This document shows, in pieces, positions 34,806-44,713 of a stretch of 64,000 bases of DNA. This DNA is from an uncultured Paracoccaceae bacterium. GTDB lineage: Bacteria; Pseudomonadota; Alphaproteobacteria; Rhodobacterales; Rhodobacteraceae. The stretch is taken from assembly GCA_947496535.1 (NCBI GenBank), contig CANMDE010000012.1:1-64000 (forward strand), given 5' to 3'. The notes under the pieces are model-generated. The model had not been told where the DNA came from and searched no databases. It saw only the letters and a program-made list of their open reading frames with translations. The position numbers and the translations under genes were made by a program. Positions within the stretch are counted from its first letter, which is position 1; each line of letters opens with the position of its first letter.

Positions 34806-37800
34806 TGAACCTCCAACATCTTTACGATGTAGGCCTGCGGATGGTGCGCAAAGTCCCGGATATCGACGAACTCGACCTTCAAGGCGTTGCCGTGGTTAGC
34901 CTCGAGCATCAGCTTGGCGTTCCGTTGCGCGTCCTGTGCCAATCCCTCGCGCATGTGCCAAAGCGGATGAGACAGGACCAGCGACCGACCGCTTCCTGTT
35001 ACCGCGGTCAGGCTATCGGCTTGCTCAACCACGACGTTGACCGCGTCATGGTTGCAAAGACCCGCGAAGCGCTGCGCGGTGTCGTTCGCACCACCCAGCC
35101 AACGGTCCGTGTCGAGGGGGTCTCCGAGCACCAGTTCGGCGATGTCCAAGGCGAGGCGCCAGTCCAGCGAAGCATGCAGGAACCTGTTGTTGTAGTTGCG
35201 CAGGCAATCCGGACAGGAGCGATCGCAATCGGCATGCGATGGAGTGTGCCAATTCCTCTTTACGTCCTCGTAATGCGTTCTTAAGAGGCCGCGCAGCCGG
35301 TCCGGGTCGCAAATGTGGCGGCTGTAGCCCGCCCCGTTTTCCAGCGCGTCCGCGATATAGAGTTGCAGCGTGACACAGCTGTTCATCCGCCACTGCTGGG
35401 TTCCAACTCGAAGCTCCGCGGGGTCCACGTCGAGCTCGCGCGCTGCGGCGACCTTCAGAAACTCTCCAAAGGATGTGAGTGCAGCAGCAGCGGCTTTCTG
35501 GCCCGTGGTTTTCGACACGTCCAGAACGCCATTGTAGCCAACCCCAGGCAGGTTCTCGAGCAGCATCGTCATCACGTCGGTCTTGAACACGGCCCCAATC
35601 GCACCTGTCGCTTCCGGATCGCCGTCAAGCTCGGGGTATGGCTGGCGATCGCGGTAGAGGTGCTCGTCATTTACGATCATGGCGTTGTACTTGCGCCGGA
35701 ATTTGAAGAACTCGCCGCCATTGTCGTTCACGAGCGCGATCGGCTCGTCGGAGGCCAGGGCAACGCGCGCAGGTCCGATGGTGAACCCGTTCGCGTAGTT
35801 CGGTTTGAAGGCCAAGACAGGTGGCGAGAGCGACGGTCCGCGCTGGCGTTGGCCATCGTAATCTCTGGGCTGTCCCGGTGTCGTGATGAACCCCTTGGGT
35901 TGGTAGAGATCGAACTTCATTGTGAACTGGCCGCAGACCTCGCAGTTTTCCACGACACCTTGCATGACGTGGCCGCAATCGGCGTCGCTACATTTCGAGA
36001 ACTCGAGGCTCTGTCCAAGTGGGTTGGGATCACTGTCGATCCGGCCCCGGATCTCGCGCAGGAGTTCGAAGCCACAAGCCGTGTGGATTTGCTTGTCCTT
36101 TGGGATCTCGGAGCCCGGTGAAAAGGCCCAAACCGCGTGGTCCAATGCCCGGTCGCTCAGGACCATATCCTCGAGGCGCGCATCGCGCTTGAACTTGAAC
36201 AGGTTGCGGCTCTGAGTTGGGAAACCGAACATCGGCAAAACCCCCGCCGTCGCGAGCCGTTCGCTCAACTCGACCTGAATGTATCGCCCGTCGGAGACAA
36301 CGCTCGAGACGTGGTTCGCCAGTTCCTTGCGGCAATAGCGTTCAATAGCTTCTGGTTGGCCCTGCTTCAGGGGCGCGAGGTAACAAAGACCCGCGACGAT
36401 GGAGGCGACGTCGGCTTCGCCATCAAGCCATGCCGCGATGTCGGGCTTGTAGACAGTCTCCCACTCCGCGGCCTTGCCAAAGGCCCCATGGGTACTCGCT
36501 GCCCCGGCGGGTGGCTCGTCGAGCGTGGCAAAGGCACGCCGGAGGCATTCGGCTGCCGCGACGCGCTTGACGATCTCTGGTCGGGAAAGATCCAGGTATG
36601 GCTGGGGCGGGATATCACCCGTGATCCGTTCCGGGTTGCCGTAATAGAAATCATCGTGTGATCCACCCCGGCAGATCGTGAGCGCGTAGGAGAAACTCTG
36701 CCCCATCCGCCCTGCACGACCGACCCGCTGCTGGTAGTTGAAACGTTGCGGCGGCATGTTGGCCATCATCACCAGCTCGAGCGAGCCAATATCGACGCCA
36801 ACCTCCATTGTGGTGGTGACGCTCAAGGTGTCGATGCCGTGCACCGGTTCCAACTCGTCGTCGAGAAAGGCCTTCTTGAACAGGCGTTGCCGGCGCCGCT
36901 GCTCGGAGAGGGGTTTCGTTTGCCCCGTGAGTTCCTCGACGTTGAGACGGTGGGCGGGTTCCTTCGAAAGCCACCGGTAGTAATCGTCCTCGGGTTCGGA
37001 AATAGGCTCGAACCCAGAGGTCGTGCAGTTCATCGAGGTGCAGGCTTTCAGCCGGGTATTGGCAGAAACCCGCGAGCACTTCTTGCACCGGTGCAGGCCA
37101 TCCGCGATCGGCACCAACTCGAGCTTCAAACTCGAGTAGCGCCCGACCTGGATAACCCAGTTCTCGTTGATGACCCCCTCGTCGCGCAGCAGCGCACCGA
37201 CGATCTCGCCCAGATCGGCCGCGTCGCGGTTCAGCGAAGGCGCGACCTTCTCGATGTAGCGCCGCACGCCCGTGGGGATGTTGGTCGAGGATTGGCTGCT
37301 GCCGCTGCCCTGGTAGAGACGCGCCTGACCGAGGAGCCTCACGACGTTCGCGAGCAGGTCCCGCGCATCATTTCCCGGCAGCCCCAACCGCGTGGAGTGA
37401 TCCCCGATCGGGCAGGCATAAGCGAGCCCGAGCGTCTCGAGATCGCGCCCCCCCGCGTCGAAAAGCGCCGCGGCGATCAGCGAGGAGAGCGTGGCCCGTA
37501 TTTGCTGTCGCCCCTCGTTCTCGATCGCGGGGTCCAAGCGCGTGACCGCCTTGGGTCGCGCCTGGTCAAAATACCGCCACCAGTGTTCGCCATCGATCTT
37601 CTGTTTGGATGCCTCGGGACCTGCCGGGTTTTCGCCAAGCGCCAGCAAGTCGTTCATCGCCTCAGATACCAATGTGCTCCAAGAGATGCCGCGCGCGTTG
37701 ACCACGTCCTTCTCGAACCTGTCGACCAAGGCGTCTTGGTCCGGGTTCGACATCGACATCGATTGCATCACGAGGGCCATTTGAAGCTCTGGACCCTGCG

Positions 37801-40243
37801 CCTTGATGGTCGCCGCGACCTCTTCCTCTTGAGCGTCGAGCGTTTCACCCTTCTGGAGCTTGGCGGCCACTTGCCGGGCGTCCTCGATCCCGAAACTTGC
37901 ACCCGGTTGCAGGGCGCGGAACACTAATTGACGCAGCAGCGATCGGAAATGGTTCAGCTCGAGCCCGGCTGCCACGTCGGCGGCATCGTCGCGGCTGTCA
38001 GTAAACGCAATCATCTGCGCCGTGCGCTCGGGCGTCCCGAGCTTCGTGGAGGCGCGGTCGGCGATCACCTGCGTTGTGACGTTCAGACCGGTGCGCAGAC
38101 CCCGGATCGGGCTGTTTACCCGAGCACCTGCAAAGAATGCCTTAAGAACGCGGTTCTGGCTCTTCTTCGACTCGCAGGCCGGGCACTTCTCCGGCAGGGC
38201 GGGCGCATTGACGTCACTGGGACAGGAAAACATCGTTCCGGTCGGTGTGTCGCCCGGTTGTGCCTTTTCAAGGAGCCCGTAAAGCGGTTGATACGTTGCC
38301 GCCGCGTATCCAAAGGTTTTCTGCTTCTTGGTGCTTGGATCGCCATGCTGCCACGTTTGTGCGACCCCGCTTGGAACCTGCTTGCCCGGCCAGTACCAAC
38401 GGAACTTCGCATGGGGTCGCTCGTTAACGAGACCCGGCACGGTGCTCGAAAGGTCGGTGGGACCCGATTCCAAGAAGACCTGCCCGTCCTCCGCGCCTTC
38501 CGCGCGTGGTGTTACGTAGCCGCCGAGGTAGGCCTCGCCGCAATCGTAGCAATAAAGCAACTCGAGGACCTGCCCACCGCATCCGCACTTGATCGCGGGA
38601 TGCTTGAAGAGCTTTCCCAACTGGCGTTCGGGATCGCGGTACGCCTCCTCGATCTGGTCACACCCCGGGTTCGAGCAGGCCCACATGCCCTGGATCTGGC
38701 GCAGGAACATGTGGGAACGAAACGACGGGTACGGCTCCTTGAACGAGGGTGATTTCTCGTGCGCCGCCGCGTGCAGGATCGCGTCGAACACCGTGTCGCT
38801 TGCACCCTCGCCGAGCAAGGCAGTCCGTATGGCTCCAAGCCGCGCTGGCACGATGGCACCGTCCTCTTCGCGCTTGCCGGCAACACGGCAAGCCGCGCCG
38901 AGGGCCTCGCGGGGCGAGATCGCATGGATGATCTTTTCGAGCGCGTCCTTGTCCCCCTTGACCGCATCTTCCGCGACCGGTGCAACCGCGCTCGCGTTCA
39001 CGGGCAAACTGGCTTGCGGGATGCGTGGCTCGCCCGGGAAGACCTCGAAGGTCTCCCTGTCTACCCCGAAGAATTGCTCGAGGTATTCCTTGCCCTCCTC
39101 GCCATCAAGCGACGCGCTGGTCCCGAGGCACCTCAGCTGCGGGGAACCGGGTTCCAAGCCCAAGCGCATCAAGAGGTTGCGGATCACGAGGGCAACCTCG
39201 GTCCCGGCCGTGCCCCGGTAGCCGTGCAACTCGTCGACCACCAGCGAGAAGTGGTGGTCCTCGGACGCGGCCAACCAGTCCCGGGTTTGCTGGAAGAGCC
39301 GCGCCTCGTGTTCCCGCATGAGCATCACGTTCAGCATCGAGACGTTGGTGATCATGATATCCGGTGGCGTATCGATCATGTCCCAGCGGGTCAACATCTC
39401 CCCGCAAGAGGGGTCTTGGAATTGGCCGCGGATCTCCTCGTCGCGATCCGCGAGGCGCGCGGCTTCTTCCTCGATTTGCCTGATGTCCCGCGCTAGATCC
39501 TTGACCTGCCTGCGGCCCTTCGCGTCGAGGTGACCACTTGGATCGTACGTCCCCCCCGGCGTCGCGCCGGTATACCTTCCGAAATAGAACATCGGCGCGC
39601 CATGAATGTCCCGGGCACGCGTGGCCGCGCGTCGCAAGCGGGACACCTGGTCTTCCACGAGCGCGTTCGTCGGGTAGAGCAAGAGCGCGCGAAGGGCGGG
39701 CTCGGGGCCGTCCACAATCCGAGAACGACTGCCTTGCCAGTTCCCCGCGCTGTTCCAGTTCTCGTGCCACCACCTATGTAATCCACCCTGCCCGACATTC
39801 CCCAAGCGTTCCTTCAAGAGACGGGCGATGACCGGGACGAGGAAGCTCTCGGTTTTCCCGGAACCGGTGCCAGAGGTGACGACCACGTTGCGCCTCGTCG
39901 CGGCATTCGGGGCAAGCGAGGTTTGCAGCGATTGCGCCTGATGCTTTCGCAGGTCGAAATTGTCCCCGAAGACGACGCTGCCGAGATGCGCCGCGACCTC
40001 GGGTGGTAGTCCTGCCGCCTTGCAGGCCTCGGATACCGGTATCTCAGAGGGATAAGCCAACACCGCCTCCAGCAGGATTTCCTGCGCGGTTAGGCCCGGC
40101 TCGTCGAGCAGGTCTCGCCGTTCGCGCATCAAGTATTCGTCGCGCAGCCAAAACGCGCTGTCGTAGTACTTGTGGTAGGCGTCCTGGATGTAGTCGAGAA
40201 CCTCTCCCGGCGTTGCTTTACCCAATGCTTTCGTCCTTCCCAT
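34802..40243 (-). CDS. Large DEAD/DEAH helicase with DUF1998/MZB domain, DruE-like
   Basis: 1813 aa. Helicase motifs in order: Walker A VVTSGTGSGKTESFL (121-135), motif II LVVDELHGYRG (near 340), motif III LGTSASL, motif V TTMEVGVDIGS and motif VI YQQRVGRAGRMGQ (near 1170). A zinc-ribbon-like stretch with CSNPGCDQ and ALYCYDCGEAY-type Cys pairs lies between the RecA lobes. Near residue 1670 the Cys cluster CDRSCPDCLRNYNN marks the DUF1998/MZB metal-binding domain. This size and fusion fit DruE of Druantia rather than the shorter DrmA and DrmB of DISARM or MrfA/YprA. The order with a 1014-aa protein upstream and a NERD-helicase and methylase downstream resembles Druantia type II. ATPase motifs are intact. 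Confidence 0.85.
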   Translation of the reverse strand: MGRTKALGKATPGEVLDYIQDAYHKYYDSAFWLRDEYLMRERRDLLDEPGLTAQEILLEAVLAYPSEIPVSEACKAAGLPPEVAAHLGSVVFGDNFDLRKHQAQSLQTSLAPNAATRRNVVVTSGTGSGKTESFLVPVIARLLKERLGNVGQGGLHRWWHENWNSAGNWQGSRSRIVDGPEPALRALLLYPTNALVEDQVSRLRRAATRARDIHGAPMFYFGRYTGATPGGTYDPSGHLDAKGRRQVKDLARDIRQIEEEAARLADRDEEIRGQFQDPSCGEMLTRWDMIDTPPDIMITNVSMLNVMLMREHEARLFQQTRDWLAASEDHHFSLVVDELHGYRGTAGTEVALVIRNLLMRLGLEPGSPQLRCLGTSASLDGEEGKEYLEQFFGVDRETFEVFPGEPRIPQASLPVNASAVAPVAEDAVKGDKDALEKIIHAISPREALGAACRVAGKREEDGAIVPARLGAIRTALLGEGASDTVFDAILHAAAHEKSPSFKEPYPSFRSHMFLRQIQGMWACSNPGCDQIEEAYRDPERQLGKLFKHPAIKCGCGGQVLELLYCYDCGEAYLGGYVTPRAEGAEDGQVFLESGPTDLSSTVPGLVNERPHAKFRWYWPGKQVPSGVAQTWQHGDPSTKKQKTFGYAAATYQPLYGLLEKAQPGDTPTGTMFSCPSDVNAPALPEKCPACESKKSQNRVLKAFFAGARVNSPIRGLRTGLNVTTQVIADRASTKLGTPERTAQMIAFTDSRDDAADVAAGLELNHFRSLLRQLVFRALQPGASFGIEDARQVAAKLQKGETLDAQEEEVAATIKAQGPELQMALVMQSMSMSNPDQDALVDRFEKDVVNARGISWSTLVSEAMNDLLALGENPAGPEASKQKIDGEHWWRYFDQARPKAVTRLDPAIENEGRQQIRATLSSLIAAALFDAGGRDLETLGLAYACPIGDHSTRLGLPGNDARDLLANVVRLLGQARLYQGSGSSQSSTNIPTGVRRYIEKVAPSLNRDAADLGEIVGALLRDEGVINENWVIQVGRYSSLKLELVPIADGLHRCKKCSRVSANTRLKACTSMNCTTSGFEPISEPEDDYYRWLSKEPAHRLNVEELTGQTKPLSEQRRRQRLFKKAFLDDELEPVHGIDTLSVTTTMEVGVDIGSLELVMMANMPPQRFNYQQRVGRAGRMGQSFSYALTICRGGSHDDFYYGNPERITGDIPPQPYLDLSRPEIVKRVAAAECLRRAFATLDEPPAGAASTHGAFGKAAEWETVYKPDIAAWLDGEADVASIVAGLCYLAPLKQGQPEAIERYCRKELANHVSSVVSDGRYIQVELSERLATAGVLPMFGFPTQSRNLFKFKRDARLEDMVLSDRALDHAVWAFSPGSEIPKDKQIHTACGFELLREIRGRIDSDPNPLGQSLEFSKCSDADCGHVMQGVVENCEVCGQFTMKFDLYQPKGFITTPGQPRDYDGQRQRGPSLSPPVLAFKPNYANGFTIGPARVALASDEPIALVNDNGGEFFKFRRKYNAMIVNDEHLYRDRQPYPELDGDPEATGAIGAVFKTDVMTMLLENLPGVGYNGVLDVSKTTGQKAAAAALTSFGEFLKVAAARELDVDPAELRVGTQQWRMNSCVTLQLYIADALENGAGYSRHICDPDRLRGLLRTHYEDVKRNWHTPSHADCDRSCPDCLRNYNNRFLHASLDWRLALDIAELVLGDPLDTDRWLGGANDTAQRFAGLCNHDAVNVVVEQADSLTAVTGSGRSLVLSHPLWHMREGLAQDAQRNAKLMLEANHGNALKVEFVDIRDFAHHPQAYIVKMLEVQ

Positions 40244-43200
40244 ACATCTTGTTCAAGATCGTGGCAGCGACCGCGGGCTCGACGCGGTCAAATTCAACGC
40301 GTCCATCTTTTACCCTTGGAAGTTCTCCGCCCGAGGCCACGAGCGCGCGGGCGTAGAGCCAGGGCGGTTCAACGCCGAGCACGGCCGTGAAGGTGCCTCT
40401 CGCCAAGTCGTAGCCGTGCAGCCGGTCGCCTGCTGCCCTGGCCGCGAGCGTCTTGGCAACCTGGTGCCCAACTTGCCGCGTTGCATCGCTTCCGTCCCGA
40501 AAAACGTAGCGGGTTCCGTGTAGGCCGATCCTGTAGGCCCCTGCCCCCTCCACCCGGTTGACCCGCGTCCAGCGCGCCGCGCAGGTGTCGAACTTGGCCA
40601 GCCCGTCGACATCCTCGACATGGATCGGCGTTGCCCGCGCAAAGACCTCGGAAAAGCTGGGCAGAACAAGGGAGATGGCCGTGGCGAGGCCACGCGACAC
40701 CGTGACGGGTCGTCCATGGACGTCACATACCGGTGCCACGAGTGTCTCGAGATCAAGGCCGTTCAACCCGGTCCAGCGATGAACGGTGGGCTGGCCCGCT
40801 GACCTGACCGGCGAGTAAGTGGCGCCCCCTACCGCCAAGGCCTCGCTCACGGCGTCGCGCAACGACTTTGACTGGAACCCGGACAGGTAGGCGTTCCCGT
40901 CCATGCCCACGACGAGTGCCGGGGGGGCGATGGACCACTCTCCTCCCCTCGAGACGAGGCTTCCGCACATCTCGAGATGCCCAAGCGCCTGCAGGTCCCC
41001 GGCCACGGATTGCGCGAACCAAGGCTCCGGCGAAACCGCCGCGGCCAGTCGTTGAAAAGCTGGCCACGACCCATGGCCAAGGTAGCAAAGGCCGTCGAAT
41101 AGGGTGTCGATCGAAACACCGGTCTCCTCGACCGGGGACCCTGATGCGAGTTCCTGCCCCGTTCTCATCTTGCGTTTGGCCGGCGTCGCAACATGGTGCT
41201 GGGCCATCTTCTTGGCATTTCCCTTGGCGACCTCCCGCGTGCGGGACAGCGCCCGTTCGTGGCAATCTCGACATTCCTGAATCTTTGCGTCGTAACGGTC
41301 GTCGCCTTTCTCGAACGGTTCCACACGCCAATAGTGATAGCCACGGATCACGCAGCTGTCGGCCAAAACTCCTGCGGCGTTTTCCGAAGGCGCCCATTCC
41401 AGCTCGTCAGCCACTTCGAGGCTGCCTTGCGGAATCGCCTGCGCGCTTGGATCGACGGTCTGATTGGCCCCCCCGTTTGGATCAGGATGAAGAGTTCCGG
41501 TCAGCACCGCTCCCTCGAGGAAAGTCGCAATGTCTTCTCCAACAGGTGCGAGTTCCAGGGCAAAGCGGTTTCCATCGAATGGATGAACGAGCCGCTTTGC
41601 GGAAAGCGGGCGCGGGAAGTCTGCCGACCGAAGTGAGAAGGATGTCTCCGAGAGTTCCGCGGACTTGAGCTTGACGACCGCCCGGAGGTTGGTGCCAGCA
41701 TCCAGTCGAGTGCTACCAAGGCTGACCTCCATGAAGTCCCCGGTCGCCTCGGCGGCCGCGATCTCCTCGTCCTTCTCCCCGAAACTCTCAAGCAGCACCG
41801 CGAGAGACGCGCCAGGCTTTTCGGAGTTTGCTTTAACGAGCGGCGGCGCGTCGCGGTGCCAGGTACCATGGCCGAGCTTAAGTCCATCCACGCAGGCAAT
41901 CGCGGCCGTGCTCGCAATAGGGCTCAGCGCATGGAAGTTGACGGGTGCATCATCTACCGGCCTGACGATCTCGACACCGCGCAGCACGCGCCAGCCGGTC
42001 GGTATGCCCGGCATGTCGGTTGGACCGAGAACCGCGTAACCCGGCCGGGCGCATTTCGAGAGATGGCCCTGGACCTTCTCCAGCCAGGCCTCGTGGCAGA
42101 GAATGGCATGGTCCTCGAAAAGGCTCGCCCGCGTGATCTCCTTGTAATTGGCCCCGTCGGGCGCGCGGGCCAAGACCACGATTGGTTTTGCGACGTAAGC
42201 GTAGGATGTGCCGCTTTCAGAACCAGTGAAGGTGCGAGATCTGAGTAATAGCCTGTCGAGGTCAATGTCACCAACCGGTCCGAGGAACTGTACACCCGGC
42301 TCCAGCCCCTCCTCGAGAGCTGCATAGTCTAAGTCCGTTGCTTCTGTCCCGGTCTCGTTGATCCGTTCTGCCTGCCCCCCCCGGTACACGGCCAGCGACA
42401 AGCGCGCCCGTTTCCTAGGAAACCCGGAGAACCCAAGCTGCCATTGGAGGCGCGCTTTCGACGGCCTGCTTGCGGTCGTACCGGACGTCGTTTCCCATGC
42501 CTCGAAAGCATCGAGGGCGGCCGACACCACGCGGGGTCTGAGGTCCCCCGTCTGCCAGAGCGTTTTGAGCCAACTCGAGGGCCCAGTTGAACCTTGTGAA
42601 GTCATCCAATCGTGCAATAAGAGCGTCATCTCGGCTTCCGGGACTGGCTCACCCCGAACGAGGTCGTATTTCTCGAAGAGACCCGGGAAGCGCTTGCGGT
42701 CCGCGTCCCGGACGAGCGCCTGTGACAACCCGAAACTTGCGAACTTCCAATGCGCGATCACCGCGCGTGCTGTGGGCCGTCCGTAACGAAAGTCGTTCTC
42801 GGCGAGCCACATGTTCAATGCCCGCCAAAATTGGCGCGTGGACTTGGCGTATTGACGGAGTTTTTGCTGGGAGGTTGCATCCCTGACGCCTAGCAGCTCG
42901 AACTGCCGCTCGGAGTAATTGTTGGCCGAGAAGTTCTCGTCGATGCCCATGCGCTCGGCCGCGATCGACAAGGCGCAAAGAAGCGTCGTGAATGGCGGTG
43001 GCTCCGAACGACCACCGCGGCTCCAGGACACCAGCCAATATGCCTGGTCGACGTAAGGATCGGTCTTGTCGAACCTCAGGGATCGCGCTGCCGTCAGCCC
43101 GATGAAGTCTCCCAGTTCACCCGGGTCAATCCCTAGCGCCTCGGCAACCTCGTTCTCCGCCTCTCCCTCGAGATCAAGATACACCGGGAGCATCTCGAAA

Positions 43201-43262
43201 CGTCCCCGGAAGAAATACTCGTTAAGCGCGTTGTTTACGGAAAGGTACTCTTGATCTTCCAT
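40218..43262 (-). CDS. Large protein of unknown fold, first gene of the Druantia-like operon
   Basis: 1014 aa; no catalytic motif recognised. N-terminal 250 residues are helical with Trp/Phe-rich pieces (YWLVSWSRGGRSEPPPFTTLLCALSIAAERMG). The middle is beta-like with acidic segments. Toward the C-terminus a Cys/His cluster, CRDCHERALSRTREVAKGNAKKMAQHH, could bind a metal. It overlaps the DruE-like helicase by 26 bases and is surely co-expressed. By place and size it could correspond to DruG or DruF of Druantia type II. It starts at the left of a 225-base divergent promoter region. Confidence 0.75.
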   Translation of the reverse strand: MEDQEYLSVNNALNEYFFRGRFEMLPVYLDLEGEAENEVAEALGIDPGELGDFIGLTAARSLRFDKTDPYVDQAYWLVSWSRGGRSEPPPFTTLLCALSIAAERMGIDENFSANNYSERQFELLGVRDATSQQKLRQYAKSTRQFWRALNMWLAENDFRYGRPTARAVIAHWKFASFGLSQALVRDADRKRFPGLFEKYDLVRGEPVPEAEMTLLLHDWMTSQGSTGPSSWLKTLWQTGDLRPRVVSAALDAFEAWETTSGTTASRPSKARLQWQLGFSGFPRKRARLSLAVYRGGQAERINETGTEATDLDYAALEEGLEPGVQFLGPVGDIDLDRLLLRSRTFTGSESGTSYAYVAKPIVVLARAPDGANYKEITRASLFEDHAILCHEAWLEKVQGHLSKCARPGYAVLGPTDMPGIPTGWRVLRGVEIVRPVDDAPVNFHALSPIASTAAIACVDGLKLGHGTWHRDAPPLVKANSEKPGASLAVLLESFGEKDEEIAAAEATGDFMEVSLGSTRLDAGTNLRAVVKLKSAELSETSFSLRSADFPRPLSAKRLVHPFDGNRFALELAPVGEDIATFLEGAVLTGTLHPDPNGGANQTVDPSAQAIPQGSLEVADELEWAPSENAAGVLADSCVIRGYHYWRVEPFEKGDDRYDAKIQECRDCHERALSRTREVAKGNAKKMAQHHVATPAKRKMRTGQELASGSPVEETGVSIDTLFDGLCYLGHGSWPAFQRLAAAVSPEPWFAQSVAGDLQALGHLEMCGSLVSRGGEWSIAPPALVVGMDGNAYLSGFQSKSLRDAVSEALAVGGATYSPVRSAGQPTVHRWTGLNGLDLETLVAPVCDVHGRPVTVSRGLATAISLVLPSFSEVFARATPIHVEDVDGLAKFDTCAARWTRVNRVEGAGAYRIGLHGTRYVFRDGSDATRQVGHQVAKTLAARAAGDRLHGYDLARGTFTAVLGVEPPWLYARALVASGGELPRVKDGRVEFDRVEPAVAATILNKMYGKDESIG

Positions 43263-43487
43263 CTCTTGGTCTTTGTGGAGTTTGCTACTAGCATTCTAGC
43301 CAGAGCCACTGCAGGCTAAAATTTATCTTCACAACCTTAGGAGTCAGAACTTCGCTTTGCAAACTACTAAAACGAATGCCCCGCGCAAATTTTGTCCACA
43401 ATGGTTGGTGAAAGCACTTTGTTCCTCAGAACACGACAACTGAAGGAGGTTTGCTCTAGCAGGCCAAGTTCGGCAAAAAGCTAGATT
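43263..43487. promoter_or_regulatory. Divergent promoter region of the defence operon
   Basis: AT-richer gap between the Druantia-like operon (minus) and the HEPN-like gene (plus). No clear dyad was found. GGAGG is seen at about 43445 but is too far from the 43488 ATG to be its RBS. Confidence 0.35.
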
Positions 43488-44300
43488 ATGTCCCACGAAT
43501 TCACGTCGCTAACCTACGCGCTTCTCCGGCTTCAAGAGGCCGAGTATTTCCTTGGGCAACTTTCGATCAAGGAAGGTTCTGAATTTCAGTTCCACCTTAA
43601 CGCGTTTCTAAGCGCCGGACGAAGTGTAACCTTTGTACTCCAAAAGAGCATGAAAAAGGTCTGCGGTTTCAAAGAGTGGTATGGTTTAGAACAAGCTCGC
43701 ATGAAATCGGATGCTGCTATGGCGTTCTTTCTAGAACTACGGAACATCTCGCAGAAAGAGGGTCCAGTGTCGATTGTCGGGGGATCAACTTCTTGCGGCT
43801 GGGGGCACCGCTTCGCGGGAAATTCGGTTCCTGTTCCTCCAGAGCTAAAGGGAAAGGACGTAATTTTGGCCTGCTCAGAACATGTAGTGAAGCTGGGCAA
43901 AATGCTTGCTGCGTGTCAAGCTAAGTTCCCTTACGACAGCTGCCCAGTAACCGCCTTATGCCCCCAGGGAATGGAACATCTTGGCTACGACTTACATGAC
44001 ATTGCTTACTGTCTAGGGTTGCCAAGTGGTTACCTTGAGGTCGCAGCTGAGATTCCAGTTGCAGAAAAACTATCCTATTTGACTAGGGAGTTTGAACCAT
44101 TGGATCTCGAAGAGATAGCGCGCATCGCGTCCGGAGAATTCCTACTGGATGGGGAGCCGCTGATTCTACGGACAGGGCAGGCCGATGGCTTTCTAGATGA
44201 CCTTGCTGAGTTAATCGAAGACCGCGAAGGTGAAGTTCTCAATCCAAAAGAGGCCTTCATTCGGACGTTTGCAAAGCGGGTCGGACCTCAAGACAACTAG
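43488..44300 (+). CDS. HEPN-like hypothetical protein
   Basis: 270 aa. The first 110 residues are helical and resemble HEPN-type proteins: YALLRLQEAEYFLGQL...FLSAGRSVTFVLQKSMKK...WYGLEQARMKSDAAMAFFLELRNISQKEGP. The RN...(H) RNase motif of HEPN is only partly kept (LRNISQKEG, no His), so catalysis is doubtful. The C-terminal part is acidic and unrecognised, with several Cys. It stands divergent from the Druantia-like operon and could belong to the defence neighbourhood. The local sequence is AT-richer than its left neighbour. Confidence 0.6.
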   Translation: MSHEFTSLTYALLRLQEAEYFLGQLSIKEGSEFQFHLNAFLSAGRSVTFVLQKSMKKVCGFKEWYGLEQARMKSDAAMAFFLELRNISQKEGPVSIVGGSTSCGWGHRFAGNSVPVPPELKGKDVILACSEHVVKLGKMLAACQAKFPYDSCPVTALCPQGMEHLGYDLHDIAYCLGLPSGYLEVAAEIPVAEKLSYLTREFEPLDLEEIARIASGEFLLDGEPLILRTGQADGFLDDLAELIEDREGEVLNPKEAFIRTFAKRVGPQDN

Positions 44301-44325
44301 AGATATAAATCGTGCTGTTTTGCAG

Positions 44326-44656
44326 TTAGCAGATTTGGAGTTCCTCAAGCGCTTCTTTTACTTCCTGCCTCGAAACTTTTAGCCCGGTGGAGAATTGGCC
44401 AATTTCGCCAGAATCGAGAACGATCACGCTAAGTGTTTCACCCCAGCGGTATAGGGTTTCACCTTCTCGGCTTGTGACATCCGGCGCTGCTTCAAGTTCT
44501 GGTGCAATGGTCGACATGTTCCAAGCATCGCGATCGGAGCTTAAGGTTACGTTAACCGCGGCAAGGTCTGCTGCAAGGCAGCGCAAATTCTTTGCTCAGC
44601 GGGGTCACTGTGCTGCGGAACCGTGTTGCTTCTCGTTGAAGTTCTTGAGTTGTCAT
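44326..44656 (-). pseudogene. Frameshifted small gene
   Basis: Two minus-strand frames join into one probable protein of 109 aa. The first starts at ATG 44656 with a good RBS (GGGAG six bases upstream) and reads TTQELQREATRFRSTVTPLSKE. It then leaves frame at a run of A on the plus strand (44586-44588). The second frame continues RCLAADLAAVNVTLSSDRDAWNMSTIAPELEAAP...VSRQEVKEALEELQIC. Removing one base from the run restores a continuous frame (331 bases, one over a multiple of three). Either the gene is broken or the sequence has an indel error. Family unknown. Confidence 0.5.
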
Positions 44657-44713
44657 GATTTCTCCCAATAGTTGTGCGACGTAATCCGTGTTTTTCATGC
44701 TTGGTATAGATTA

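Noticed and set aside
34802..43262. DISARM system
   Set aside because: DISARM has separate DrmA helicase and DrmB DUF1998 proteins and a DrmC PLD protein; here helicase and DUF1998 are fused in one 1813-aa protein and no PLD (HxK) protein is seen.
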